Positions 1-7,094 of a stretch of DNA of 13,058 bases are shown one piece after another. Positions within the stretch are counted from its first letter, which is position 1; every line of letters starts with the position of its first letter. The stretch lies in the NCBI GenBank assembly GCA_003486945.1, contig DNFL01000298.1, positions 1-13,058 of the forward strand, written 5' to 3'. The position numbers were made by a program, and so were the translations under genes. The stretch comes from Hyphomonas sp. (GTDB lineage: Bacteria; Pseudomonadota; Alphaproteobacteria; Caulobacterales; Hyphomonadaceae). The notes under the pieces are model-generated. The model was not told the DNA's origin. It saw only the letters and a program-made list of their open reading frames with translations, and searched no databases.

Positions 1-1
1 G

Positions 2-997
2 GAGCCAGGCGTGCATGCCGGGCTGTTCGATCTCTGCATGGCGAGCGCGGCGCTGTGGCCGAACTTTGCGGCGGAGCTTGCGAAGCGGGCCGGGCGCGAG
101 GTGGGGTTTGATGCGGCGCCCTCGCTGGCGGCAGCGCTGGACGGAGGGCAGGTGGCGCGGCTGTCGGGGATTGCGGAAACGCTGGCGGCGCGCGGTGTGG
201 CGCATGAGGTGCTGAGCGCAGAGGCGCTGCGGACGCGCGAACCGGCGCTGAGCGAAGCGGTGCTGGGCGGGATGGAACTGCCGACGGATTTCCGCGTGCA
301 CAACCGGCTGGTGGTGGAGGCGCTGCTGGCGGTGCTGCGGGCTTCGAAGAAGGTGAAGTTTGTGGCCGGGGCGGCGCCGCTGAAGTCCGTAGGCGGACGG
401 GTTCAGCTGGACGGGCACGGCGCCATCATCGCGGCAGCGGGGTGGGAGACGGCAGTTATCAAGGTGGAAGAGCGCGGGGAGCGCTACAGCCTCGTGAACT
501 GGGATACGGCGCTGGATGATGTCGACTGCCATGGCGGGCAAATGCTGGCGGTGGAGGCGGGGCCGGGCGCGCCAGCGCGGGTGGTGCGTGCGGGGCATGT
601 ATATCTGGTACCGCGCGGCGGGCAGGTGGTGATCGGCGCGACGGTGGAGCCGGGACGGGTGATCGATGCGGCCGAACCGGAGGCGATTGCGGCGCTGCAG
701 GCAGAGGCGGCGCTTCTCTGCCCGGGGCTGGCGGCGGCGGCTGTGGCAGAGCATTGGGCGGGGGTGCGACCGGGCACGCCGGACCATGCGCCGTTCCTGG
801 GTGAGACAGTGACGCCGGGCCTGTTCGTGGCGGCGGGGCATTATCGCAACGGCATCCTGCTGGCGCCTTTGACGGCGCAGATCCTGGCAGATGCGGTGAC
901 GGGCGCGGCGCCGGACGCGCTGGCGGCGGCGTTCACGACGCGGCGGGACTACACGGGTCCCGGCGTGAGGCTGGACGCGCCGATAGCTCAGCCCTAA
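2..997 (+). CDS. FAD-dependent glycine/D-amino-acid oxidase, ThiO-like (5' end outside window)
   Basis: Flavin-dependent amine oxidase of the DAO superfamily, most like glycine oxidase ThiO, which oxidises glycine to an imine or glyoxylate and feeds thiamine thiazole synthesis. Only the C-terminal part is present: the frame is open to the left edge, so the GTG at 11 is not a credible start and the N-terminal FAD-binding Rossmann motif lies upstream. Visible family motifs are HVYLVPRGG with the His and Tyr of the ThiO active site (nt 596 onward), the IGATVE strand, GVRPGTPDHAP (nt 761-793) and GHYRNGILLAP (nt 836-868). The two arginines in the last two motifs match the carboxylate-binding arginines known in Bacillus glycine oxidase. 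No other thiamine gene is visible, so the pathway assignment is inference; it could be another DAO-family amine oxidase. The acyl-CoA dehydrogenase follows after 27 bases. Confidence 0.8.
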   Translation, partial: EPGVHAGLFDLCMASAALWPNFAAELAKRAGREVGFDAAPSLAAALDGGQVARLSGIAETLAARGVAHEVLSAEALRTREPALSEAVLGGMELPTDFRVHNRLVVEALLAVLRASKKVKFVAGAAPLKSVGGRVQLDGHGAIIAAAGWETAVIKVEERGERYSLVNWDTALDDVDCHGGQMLAVEAGPGAPARVVRAGHVYLVPRGGQVVIGATVEPGRVIDAAEPEAIAALQAEAALLCPGLAAAAVAEHWAGVRPGTPDHAPFLGETVTPGLFVAAGHYRNGILLAPLTAQILADAVTGAAPDALAAAFTTRRDYTGPGVRLDAPIAQP

Positions 998-1024
998 GTG
1001 TCGCCCGCAAAGGGAGACTAGAAG

Positions 1025-2197
1025 ATGCACACGATCCGCCCGATGACCGAGGATCAGCAGGCGATCCGCGATGCGGTTGCCAGGACGCTGGAGCCGTTCG
1101 ACGACGCCTATTGGGCGAAGACCGACGAGACGGGCGATTGGCCGGAAGAGTTCTGCGCCGCGATGGCGAAGGGCGGCTGGATGGGCATTGCCTTCCCGGA
1201 AGAATATGGCGGCGCAGGTCTCGGCCTGACCGAAGCGGCGATCATGATGCAGACGGTGACGCGCACGGGCGCGGGCTTTTCCGGCGCCTCCGCGATCCAC
1301 CTCAACATCTTCGGGCCGAAGCCACTGGAGAAGTTCGGCAATCCAGAACTGAAGCGCGAGAATCTGCCGAAGATCATCTCCGGCGAGGAGAAGATGTGCT
1401 TCGCCGTGACGGAGCCGAACTCGGGCCTCGATACGTCGAGCCTCGAGACGAAAGCGGAGCGGACGAACAATGGCTATGTCATCAATGGCCGGAAGATCTG
1501 GACGACAGGCGCTCAGCGTGCGGACAAGATCCTGATCATCGCGCGCACGACGCCGAAGGACCAATGCTCGAAACCGCACCTCGGATTGTCGCTGTTCTAT
1601 ACCGATCTCAACCGCAACAAGATCGAGGCGAAACCGATCCCGAAGATGGGCCGCAAGGCGGTGGAGTGCAACGCGCTGTTCATCGACGGACTGGAAGTGC
1701 CGAAGGAGCATCTGATCGGTGAGGAAGGCGCGGGTTTCAAATACCTGCTGCAGGGGCTGAACCCGGAGCGTGTGCTGTTTGCGGCGGAGAGTGTGGGCCT
1801 CGGCTTTGCGGCGCTGGAGCGAGCGGCGCGGTATGCCAACGAGCGCGTCGTGTTCGGCCGGCCGATTGGTCAGAACCAGGGCATCCAGCATCCGCTGGCA
1901 AAGGCCTGGGCAGAGCTGTCAGCGGCAGAGCTGCTCGCCTACAAGGCGGCGGCGCTTTACGATGCAGGCGAGGAGTGCGGCGCGGAAGCGAACGCCGCGA
2001 AATATCTCGGCACGGAAGCCGGCTTCTCGGCCTGCGAGACGGCGGTGCTGACGCATGGCGGCATGGGCTATGCGCGCGAGTATCATGTCGAGCGCATGAT
2101 GCGCGAGGCGATGCTGGCGCGGATTGCGCCGGTGAGCCGCGAGATGATCCTGAACTTCATTGCCGAGCGCGTGCTGGGGCTGCCGAAGAGTTATTGA
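1025..2197 (+). CDS. acyl-CoA dehydrogenase family protein
   Basis: A 390-residue cytoplasmic flavoenzyme of the acyl-CoA dehydrogenase family, full length. It would desaturate the alpha-beta bond of an acyl-CoA and pass electrons to ETF. The order is typical: N-terminal helical domain (about 1-120), middle beta domain with CFAVTEPNSGLDTS (125-138) and GRKIWTTGA (155-163), then the C-terminal helical domain with RVVFGRPIGQNQGIQ (274-288) and GGMGYAREYHVER (345-357). The usual C-terminal EGTSE segment that carries the catalytic glutamate of MCAD-type enzymes is replaced by IAPVSREM (367-374). Glu248 in LNPERVL sits where isovaleryl- and long-chain acyl-CoA dehydrogenases carry their base, so that residue is the likely catalyst. 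The start is supported by AGGGAGA 7 bases upstream. Substrate chain length or branching cannot be read from sequence. It lies 27 bases after the oxidase gene, possibly cotranscribed. Confidence 0.93.
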   Translation: MHTIRPMTEDQQAIRDAVARTLEPFDDAYWAKTDETGDWPEEFCAAMAKGGWMGIAFPEEYGGAGLGLTEAAIMMQTVTRTGAGFSGASAIHLNIFGPKPLEKFGNPELKRENLPKIISGEEKMCFAVTEPNSGLDTSSLETKAERTNNGYVINGRKIWTTGAQRADKILIIARTTPKDQCSKPHLGLSLFYTDLNRNKIEAKPIPKMGRKAVECNALFIDGLEVPKEHLIGEEGAGFKYLLQGLNPERVLFAAESVGLGFAALERAARYANERVVFGRPIGQNQGIQHPLAKAWAELSAAELLAYKAAALYDAGEECGAEANAAKYLGTEAGFSACETAVLTHGGMGYAREYHVERMMREAMLARIAPVSREMILNFIAERVLGLPKSY

Positions 2198-2202
2198 GGC
2201 CC

Positions 2203-3144
2203 TCACCGCTTCGCGAAAAACCGGGCGACGCCGATGGCGCCGGCGAGGATGGAGCCGATGCCGCCGAGGAGCACGAACAGGGGGTTGGCCTGGTCGGCGA
2301 AGGCGATGGCGCGGTTGAGGCCGGAGACCTTGACCGTCACCGTGTCGCGATAGGTACGCAGCGGCGTGACCGCATCGGAATCGATGGCGAAGATTTCGAA
2401 GGTGAGGTCATGGTCGCCGGCGGTGAGCGCGGTGACGGACCAGCGCCAGGTATTCTCCGTGAGCGGAGAAAGTGTCTGGATCGGCGGTGAGGTCTGCTCG
2501 ATGGCGAAGCTGGCGCCGGAGAGGCGCACTTCCACGCGGTCTGACACTTTCGCTTCACCTTCAGACACGATGCCGCGACCGGGCAGGGCGTCGGCGGCGG
2601 TTGTGTCGCCGGTGGCGTCGATGGCGAAGGTGACGTTGAAGGGACGCTTGTATTCCGCCGAGGCCGGCGTCTCGTGAGCAACGGGCACGGTCTGCAGCTT
2701 TTGCTCAAAGGAGGGTTTCGGCGCGGGCGGCATGGCGGCGGAAGAGGCGACTGGGTCTTCAACGGCGCCTTCCAGAGGCGCGCTGCGCATCATCTGCACC
2801 GGGCCTTCTTCCATCTGCGTCTGGAACATGAAACCGATTTCGTCGTCGGAGAGCGCGGGCTCGCCCGCTTCGGCGGTTTCCGGCGGGGCGTTCGTGACAG
2901 CTTCAGGCGCCGGGTTGGAGGCGGATTCTTCGGGCGGGCTGGCGGTGTCCGCAGAGGCGATCTCGAAACCGATGTCTTCTTCCGGAGCGGAAGCGGCAGC
3001 GACCGTTTCCTCCGAGGCCGTTGCGGCGGACGGAGCGTTCAGCGCGGCGGGGTCTGAGTCGTAATTCTCGAGCAGGGCGGCGCCTCCGAAACCGGCGGCC
3101 AGCAAGCCGGCGATCACGAGCAGGACGGACAGGATGCGCATCAT
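2203..3144 (-). CDS. hypothetical membrane-anchored envelope protein with two terminal TM segments
   Basis: I do not recognise this 313-residue protein. It has an N-terminal hydrophobic segment (about 4-24) without a lipobox, a low-complexity Ala/Pro/Glu-rich linker (about 28-165), a beta-rich domain (about 166-275, with TWRWSVT and TAGDHDLTFEIFA) that looks like a small immunoglobulin-type sandwich, and a second hydrophobic helix (about 287-307) ending in AKR. The likely topology is both termini inside and the middle in the periplasm. Within the linker the pattern acidic-acidic-acidic-IGF occurs twice (EEDIGF 55-60 and DDEIGF 100-105). The start is supported by GGGGAGA 8 bases upstream (plus-strand 3153-3159). 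It lies 52 bases downstream of the rlmB-like gene on the same strand, so cotranscription is plausible. Its stop is only 5 bases from the convergent acyl-CoA dehydrogenase stop, leaving no room for a terminator between them. Confidence 0.75.
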   Translation of the reverse strand: MMRILSVLLVIAGLLAAGFGGAALLENYDSDPAALNAPSAATASEETVAAASAPEEDIGFEIASADTASPPEESASNPAPEAVTNAPPETAEAGEPALSDDEIGFMFQTQMEEGPVQMMRSAPLEGAVEDPVASSAAMPPAPKPSFEQKLQTVPVAHETPASAEYKRPFNVTFAIDATGDTTAADALPGRGIVSEGEAKVSDRVEVRLSGASFAIEQTSPPIQTLSPLTENTWRWSVTALTAGDHDLTFEIFAIDSDAVTPLRTYRDTVTVKVSGLNRAIAFADQANPLFVLLGGIGSILAGAIGVARFFAKR

Positions 3145-3196
3145 GGCTTCGGTCTCCCCATTTCCGGGTCAGTCTACAGAGGTTCAGACGGCAGGA

Positions 3197-4000
3197 CTAC
3201 TGCCCCCGGCTCGCCTCGTAGAACGCAATTGCGGCAGCATTGGACACGTTGAGGCTTTCCATCGCAGAGGCAATCGGGATGCGAGCAAGTTCGGCGCAGG
3301 ACTTTGCAACGCCGGGGCGCAGGCCCGGGCCTTCGGCGCCGAGGACGATGGCGAGCTTCGCTGCGCCTTTCACGGCAAGGTCGAGCGGGCGGGTGCTTTC
3401 GCCGGCGAGGCCGACGGTATGGAAGCCTGCTTCACCGAGCTGTTCGAGAGCACGGGAGATGTTGACCGTGCGCACTTCGGTGACGGTTTCGATGGCGCCC
3501 GCTGCGCTCTTGGCGACCACGCCGGTGATCGGCGGGGCGTTGCGGCTTTGCAGGACGATGCCGGTGAAGCCGAAGGCGGCGGCGGAGCGGAAGATGGCGC
3601 CGAGATTGTGGGGGTCGGACACCTGGTCCAGCACGGCGATGCGGGTCGCTCCCTCGGCTATCAGATCTTCGAGGGCGGCGGGCTCCAGCGGGTCTGCCTT
3701 GACGGCGATGCCCTGATGGACGGCGCCGGGCGGCAGGCGCTGGTCGAGTTCCTTGCCGGTGACGACCTGCGGCTGGATCTGCGTGCGGGGCAGGCGTTGG
3801 GCGGCGTTTTCGGTGACCAGCAGCTGATGGAACTGCCGGTCCGGGTTGGCGAGGGCGGCCATCACGGCATGCGTGCCCCACAGCCAGACGGGGCCACCTT
3901 CGGTTTCCCGCTCCGGGCGGTGGAAAACGGGCTGCTCCGGACGGCCGGGGCCGCCTGCCGGGGGTCTGCGGCCGGGCCGCTTTGGATGGTTGCGCGCCAT
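3197..4000 (-). CDS. rlmB: TrmH/SpoU-family 23S rRNA (guanosine-2'-O-)-methyltransferase, RlmB-like
   Basis: SPOUT-class methyltransferase, most like RlmB, which 2'-O-methylates G2251 in the peptidyl-transferase P loop of 23S rRNA using SAM. Counting from the chosen start it has 267 residues: a basic, disordered N-terminus rich in Pro/Arg/Gly, a substrate-binding domain beginning at WLWGTHAVMAAL, and the knotted catalytic domain. All three SpoU motifs are present: DQVSDPHNLGAIFRSAAAFG (motif 1), IVLGAEGPGLRPGV (motif 2) and IPIASAMESLNVSNAAAIAFYE (motif 3, split here from the C-terminal residues EASRGQ). I chose the ATG at 4000 over the one at 4009: AAGGA (plus 4009-4013) is 8 bases from the former but directly abuts the latter. 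The gene diverges from the tRNA-Tyr/tRNA-Gly pair. Other SpoU rRNA/tRNA methylases are the alternative specificity. Confidence 0.9.
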   Translation of the reverse strand: MARNHPKRPGRRPPAGGPGRPEQPVFHRPERETEGGPVWLWGTHAVMAALANPDRQFHQLLVTENAAQRLPRTQIQPQVVTGKELDQRLPPGAVHQGIAVKADPLEPAALEDLIAEGATRIAVLDQVSDPHNLGAIFRSAAAFGFTGIVLQSRNAPPITGVVAKSAAGAIETVTEVRTVNISRALEQLGEAGFHTVGLAGESTRPLDLAVKGAAKLAIVLGAEGPGLRPGVAKSCAELARIPIASAMESLNVSNAAAIAFYEASRGQ

Positions 4001-4008
4001 GAGGTTCA

Positions 4009-4013
4009 TCCTT
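4009..4013 (-). promoter_or_regulatory. ribosome binding site deciding the rlmB start
   Basis: On the minus strand this reads AAGGA, 8 bases upstream of the ATG at 4000 and overlapping the first bases of the upstream in-frame ATG at 4009. The spacing supports the inner start (protein beginning MARNHPK). Confidence 0.55.
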
Positions 4014-4038
4014 ATAAGGCCGCTTCCGGCGTGGATCG

Positions 4039-4055
4039 GGGCTGTCTGACAGCCC
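4039..4055. promoter_or_regulatory. 17-bp inverted repeat between rlmB and the tRNA pair
   Basis: GGGCTGT, three bases CTG, then ACAGCCC: a perfect 7-bp dyad, 38 bases upstream of the rlmB ATG on one side and 48 bases upstream of tRNA-Tyr on the other. There is no T-run on either strand, so it is not an intrinsic terminator. It could be an operator for either transcript or a hairpin in the rlmB 5' leader; the sequence alone does not decide. Confidence 0.4.
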
Positions 4056-4103
4056 TATGAAACGACGGCGCGGCGGCGTCAAACGGCGTTGACGCGGGGC
4101 CGT

Positions 4104-4188
4104 GGAGGGATTGGAGAGTGGTTAAATCCACCAGACTGTAAATCTGGCCGCCTAGCGTACGCTGGTTCGAATCCAGCTCCCTCCACCA
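4104..4188 (+). tRNA. tRNA-Tyr (anticodon GTA)
   Basis: An 85-base class II tRNA with encoded CCA. The acceptor stem pairs GGAGGGA (4104-4110) with TCCCTCC (4178-4184), the discriminator is A4185 and CCA is at 4186-4188. The D stem is GGA/TCC (4113-4115 with 4127-4129). The anticodon stem is CCAGA/TCTGG with loop CTGTAAA (4136-4142), so the anticodon is GTA at 4138-4140. The long variable arm (4148-4160) can form CGC/GCG over a three-base loop, as expected for tRNA-Tyr. The T arm is GCTGG-TTCGAAT-CCAGC. All stems pair perfectly. Confidence 0.97.
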
Positions 4189-4226
4189 CCCCGCTTCACC
4201 CACAGGCGCGGCAGCAGCCCTGACGG

Positions 4227-4300
4227 GCGGGTATAGCATAATGGTAATGCACTAGCCTTCCAAGCTATGTATGTCGGTTCGATTCCGTCTACCCGCTCCA
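4227..4300 (+). tRNA. tRNA-Gly (anticodon TCC)
   Basis: A 74-base class I tRNA with encoded CCA, 38 bases after tRNA-Tyr and probably cotranscribed with it. The acceptor is GCGGGTA (4227-4233) with TACCCGC (4290-4296), discriminator T4297 and CCA 4298-4300. The D stem is GCAT/ATGC with loop AATGGTA. The anticodon loop CTTCCAA (4257-4263) carries TCC at 4259-4261, reading GGA and by wobble GGG. The T loop is the canonical TTCGATT. Two stem positions do not pair: C4252/T4268 at the base of the anticodon stem (27-43) and T4274/T4288 in the T stem (50-64). Despite these it retains every identity feature I can check. Confidence 0.95.
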
Positions 4301-4363
4301 GTCTCCAAATCTCCGAGCCGTCAGCAATCTATCAGCGGGATGGGCGTAACGCGCTCCCGAAAC

Positions 4364-4370
4364 GAGAGGG
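4364..4370 (+). promoter_or_regulatory. ribosome binding site deciding the cytochrome b start
   Basis: GAGAGGG lies 8 bases before the ATG at 4379. The in-frame ATGs further upstream (4271, inside tRNA-Gly, and 4340) have no comparable site, so this motif fixes the start. Confidence 0.6.
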
Positions 4371-4378
4371 TTGAGATC

Positions 4379-5116
4379 ATGCCGGCCGGCGAAGCGCACG
4401 CAACACGCAAACTGAAAGTCTGGGACCTGCCGACGCGGATGTTCCACTGGTCCTTGCTGGCGCTGATCCTGGTAAGCTGGTTCTCTGGCGGCGAAGATGA
4501 AAGCGCCGGAATCCACCGGTTGAGCGGCATGCTTCTCTGCGGGCTGATTGTCTTTCGTACGGTCTGGGGCTTTGCAGGAGGTGAGCATTCTAGATTTGCC
4601 GCCTTTTTTCCAAACCCGGCCCGTATCATTAGTCACTTGAGGAAGGTGGCGACCGGCACGCCGGAGCGCCATCTGGGGCACAATCCTGTCGGCGGTGTGG
4701 CGGTGTTTCTCCTGCTGGGGGCGGTGTCAGTCTGTATCTTCACCGGCCTGATGAGCTCAGGCGAAGGCCTGACAGGGCCGCTTGCAGGATACGCACCGTT
4801 CGAGATGTCAAACGTGCATGAGTTGGCCTTCCGGGCGCTGCAAGCGCTGGTCGTGCTGCATCTGATCGGTGTGGCATTGGAAAGTTGGCTGGCGAAGGAT
4901 GGGCTCGTGCCGGCGATGATTACGGGGCGGAAGATTCGCGGCGCGGGCGAGCCTGGCGAGCATGCGCGGCTGGGGTCCGTTGCCGGGCTGGTACTTGCGG
5001 TGGCGCTAGGTGCCGGAGCGACAGTGTTCCTGCTGAGTTTGCCTGAACCTTCAAGGAACTGGGCCGACGAGGGCGCCTGTGAATGGCGCGGCGAAAAGCT
5101 GCGCTGCGATGACTGA
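4379..5116 (+). CDS. cytochrome b561/HupC-type diheme membrane cytochrome b
   Basis: A 245-residue inner-membrane b-type cytochrome of the bacterial cytochrome b561 / Ni-hydrogenase cytochrome b family, which shuttles electrons between the quinone pool and redox partners. It opens with the family signature KVWDLPTRMFHWSL (11-26). Hydrophobic segments lie at about 22-37, 47-65, 104-124, 145-168 and 199-220. Candidate haem-ligand histidines are His23, His46, His101 in GHNP, His147 and His161 in HLIGV. Positive charges fall in the loops expected to be cytoplasmic (68-103 and 172-198), giving N-in, C-out. Beyond the four-helix core there is an extra fifth helix and a tail with Cys234 and Cys243 predicted to be periplasmic. 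It starts 78 bases after tRNA-Gly with no visible terminator between. The partner is unknown: no cytochrome c or hydrogenase gene is adjacent. Confidence 0.88.
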   Translation: MPAGEAHATRKLKVWDLPTRMFHWSLLALILVSWFSGGEDESAGIHRLSGMLLCGLIVFRTVWGFAGGEHSRFAAFFPNPARIISHLRKVATGTPERHLGHNPVGGVAVFLLLGAVSVCIFTGLMSSGEGLTGPLAGYAPFEMSNVHELAFRALQALVVLHLIGVALESWLAKDGLVPAMITGRKIRGAGEPGEHARLGSVAGLVLAVALGAGATVFLLSLPEPSRNWADEGACEWRGEKLRCDD

Positions 5117-5250
5117 GTGACAGAAATAGCGGGGTGCAGCCTGCGGTTTTGCTCAAGAGTCGTGTAAATCTCCCGAACGCTTAATCTGGTTGCGCCCGCG
5201 CCCGGTTCCGGCTTGTTTGTTACAGGCTGATAACAATTCCAGGGAACCGG

Positions 5251-7077
5251 ATGCTCGCGCCTATCCTAGAAAGCTCTGCGTTCCAGATCGGCTTCGTGCT
5301 GTTGCTGGTCGTGATCGTGTTTTTCGGCTTCGTGCGCGAGAAGCTGCCGGCGGATATCGTGGCGCTGCTGGCAATGGGCGCGCTGATGCTGACCGGGATT
5401 CTTTCGGTCAATGACACGCTTTCGGTATTCTCCAATTCCGCGCCGATAACCGTGGCGGCGATGTTCGTGCTGTCGGCAGCGCTGGAGCGCACCGGGGTGA
5501 TCGATTGGGTGGGGCGCAAGGTGGCGTCACTTGCGGAGCACGGGTCGCCGACACTGGCGGTGATCGCGCTGATGTTTGGTGTCGTGCTGCTGTCGGCCTT
5601 CATCAACAATACGCCGGTCGTGATCATTCTGATTCCGGTGACGATCCGGCTGGCGCAGGCGATCAAGGTGGCGCCGTCGAAACTGCTGATGCCGCTGTCC
5701 TTTGCCGCGATCTTCGGCGGCACGACGACGCTGATCGGGACTTCCACGAATATCCTCGTGGACGGTGTCGCCCAGCGTCAGGGCATGCCGGCGTTCGGAA
5801 TGTTCGAGATTACGCTGGCAGGGCTGATGTTTGCGGGCGTGGGTATCCTGTACACGGCGATTCTCGGACCCTTCCTGCTGCCGAAGCGCGAGTCGCTTTC
5901 GACACTCCTGCCGGACCAGAAGGAGCGGCGGTTCACGGCGCAGATCCTGATCCCGCTCGACTCCGCGCTGATCGGCAAGAAGATCGGCGAAACGGGCTTC
6001 TCGGTGGAGAAGGGCTTTACCGTCATCGACGTGTTCCGCGAGGGATTGTCGCTGCGTGCAAATCTCAAGGAGATCGTGCTGCAGGCGGGTGACCGGATGG
6101 TGCTGCGTTCCCCGGTGTCGGAAATGCTGACGCTGAAGGAAGCGGGCAACGTTGCGCTCGGCGCGCAGGCGAATGCGCCGGCATCGTTCGAGCCGGTGCA
6201 GACTTCCGAGACAGTGATCATGGAAGGCGTGATCGGGCCGCAGTCGCGCCTGATCGGCCGGCGCCTGGCAGGTATCGGCCTTGCGCGGTTGTATGGCGTC
6301 TACGTTCTGGCCATTCACCGGCGCGGCGAGAACATGGCCCGCCAGATTGACGAGTTGCGTTTTGAAGTCGGCGACACGGTACTGATCGAAGGCCCGCCGG
6401 CCGGGATGCGCCAGATGTTCGAAGACGGCGTTCTCAACAACCTTACCGAAAGCACCGAGCGGGCCATCCGGCGCGACAAGGCGCCGATTGCCGTAGGTGC
6501 TGTGCTGCTGGTGATGGGGCTCGCGGCGATCGAGCTGATGCCGATTGCGGGCCTCGCGCTGATTGCGGCGACGGCGGTGGTGGCGTTCGGCTGCCTCGAC
6601 CACCAGGAGGCCTACCAGTCGATCCAGTGGGACATCCTGATGCTGATCTTCGGCATGCTGGCTCTCGGTATCGGACTGGAGAAGACAGGCGCGGCGGCGC
6701 TGATCGTGAGTTTCCTTGCAACCTTCGCGGAGGGAATGGGGCCGCTGTTCCTGCTGATCATCGTCTACGCGTTCACGTCGATCGTAACCGAGATCATGAG
6801 CAATAATGCGGCGGCGATCCTGATCACGCCGCTGGCCATCGGCCTTGCGCAGCAGATCGGCATCGACCCGCGCCCGTTCATCGTGGCGGTGATGTTTGCC
6901 GCCAGCGCGAGCTTTGCGACGCCGATTGGCTATCAGACAAACACGCTGGTTTACCGGGCTGGCGGCTACAAGTTCATGGACTTTGTGAAGTTCGGCTCGC
7001 CGCTGAACTGGATTTTCATCGCTGTTGCGGCCTTCGTGATTCCGATCTTCTGGCCGCTGGTTCCTGTTGCATCTTGA
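5251..7077 (+). CDS. SLC13 (DASS/CitT)-type anion permease with two RCK_C domains
   Basis: A 608-residue inner-membrane permease of the SLC13 family, expected to take up divalent anions (sulfate, or di/tricarboxylates) usually driven by sodium or protons. The protein is a repeat of two membrane halves. The first half (about 10-212) contains INNTPVV (118-124) and GTSTNILV (163-170); the second (about 410-605) contains EIMSNNAAAILITP (514-527) and TPIGYQTN (557-564). These paired SNT/SNN motifs form the substrate and cation sites in the family. Between the halves are two TrkA-C/RCK_C regulatory domains (about 228-292 and 318-386), each ending in the GDRMVLRSP / GDTVLIEGP strand-turn. The start is supported by AGGGA 5 bases upstream. 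The gap upstream is 134 bases, so it probably has its own promoter. Which anion it moves cannot be told; sulfate and dicarboxylates are the main options. Confidence 0.88.
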   Translation: MLAPILESSAFQIGFVLLLVVIVFFGFVREKLPADIVALLAMGALMLTGILSVNDTLSVFSNSAPITVAAMFVLSAALERTGVIDWVGRKVASLAEHGSPTLAVIALMFGVVLLSAFINNTPVVIILIPVTIRLAQAIKVAPSKLLMPLSFAAIFGGTTTLIGTSTNILVDGVAQRQGMPAFGMFEITLAGLMFAGVGILYTAILGPFLLPKRESLSTLLPDQKERRFTAQILIPLDSALIGKKIGETGFSVEKGFTVIDVFREGLSLRANLKEIVLQAGDRMVLRSPVSEMLTLKEAGNVALGAQANAPASFEPVQTSETVIMEGVIGPQSRLIGRRLAGIGLARLYGVYVLAIHRRGENMARQIDELRFEVGDTVLIEGPPAGMRQMFEDGVLNNLTESTERAIRRDKAPIAVGAVLLVMGLAAIELMPIAGLALIAATAVVAFGCLDHQEAYQSIQWDILMLIFGMLALGIGLEKTGAAALIVSFLATFAEGMGPLFLLIIVYAFTSIVTEIMSNNAAAILITPLAIGLAQQIGIDPRPFIVAVMFAASASFATPIGYQTNTLVYRAGGYKFMDFVKFGSPLNWIFIAVAAFVIPIFWPLVPVAS

Positions 7078-7094
7078 GGCCTTTGCCGGTTTTT

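Noticed and set aside
3134..4060. 308-codon plus-strand ORF over rlmB
   Set aside because: Shadow frame; the minus strand carries all three SpoU motifs.
4089..4094. TTGACG as a -35 element for the tRNA pair
   Set aside because: It is only 9 bases from the mature tRNA 5' end, too close for a -35 box, and no matching -10 is present.
4012..4239. Minus-strand ORF of 75 codons containing ELDSNQRTLGG
   Set aside because: It is the antisense of tRNA-Tyr; this peptide is a familiar artefact of translating tRNA genes backwards.
4271..4378. N-terminal extension of the cytochrome b gene from ATG 4271 or 4340
   Set aside because: The 4271 start lies inside tRNA-Gly, the extension has no family match and the good ribosome site precedes 4379.
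7078..7094. GGC-CTTT-GCC-GG-TTTTT as an intrinsic terminator of the permease gene
   Set aside because: The stem is only 3 bp and is separated from the T-run, too weak to call.
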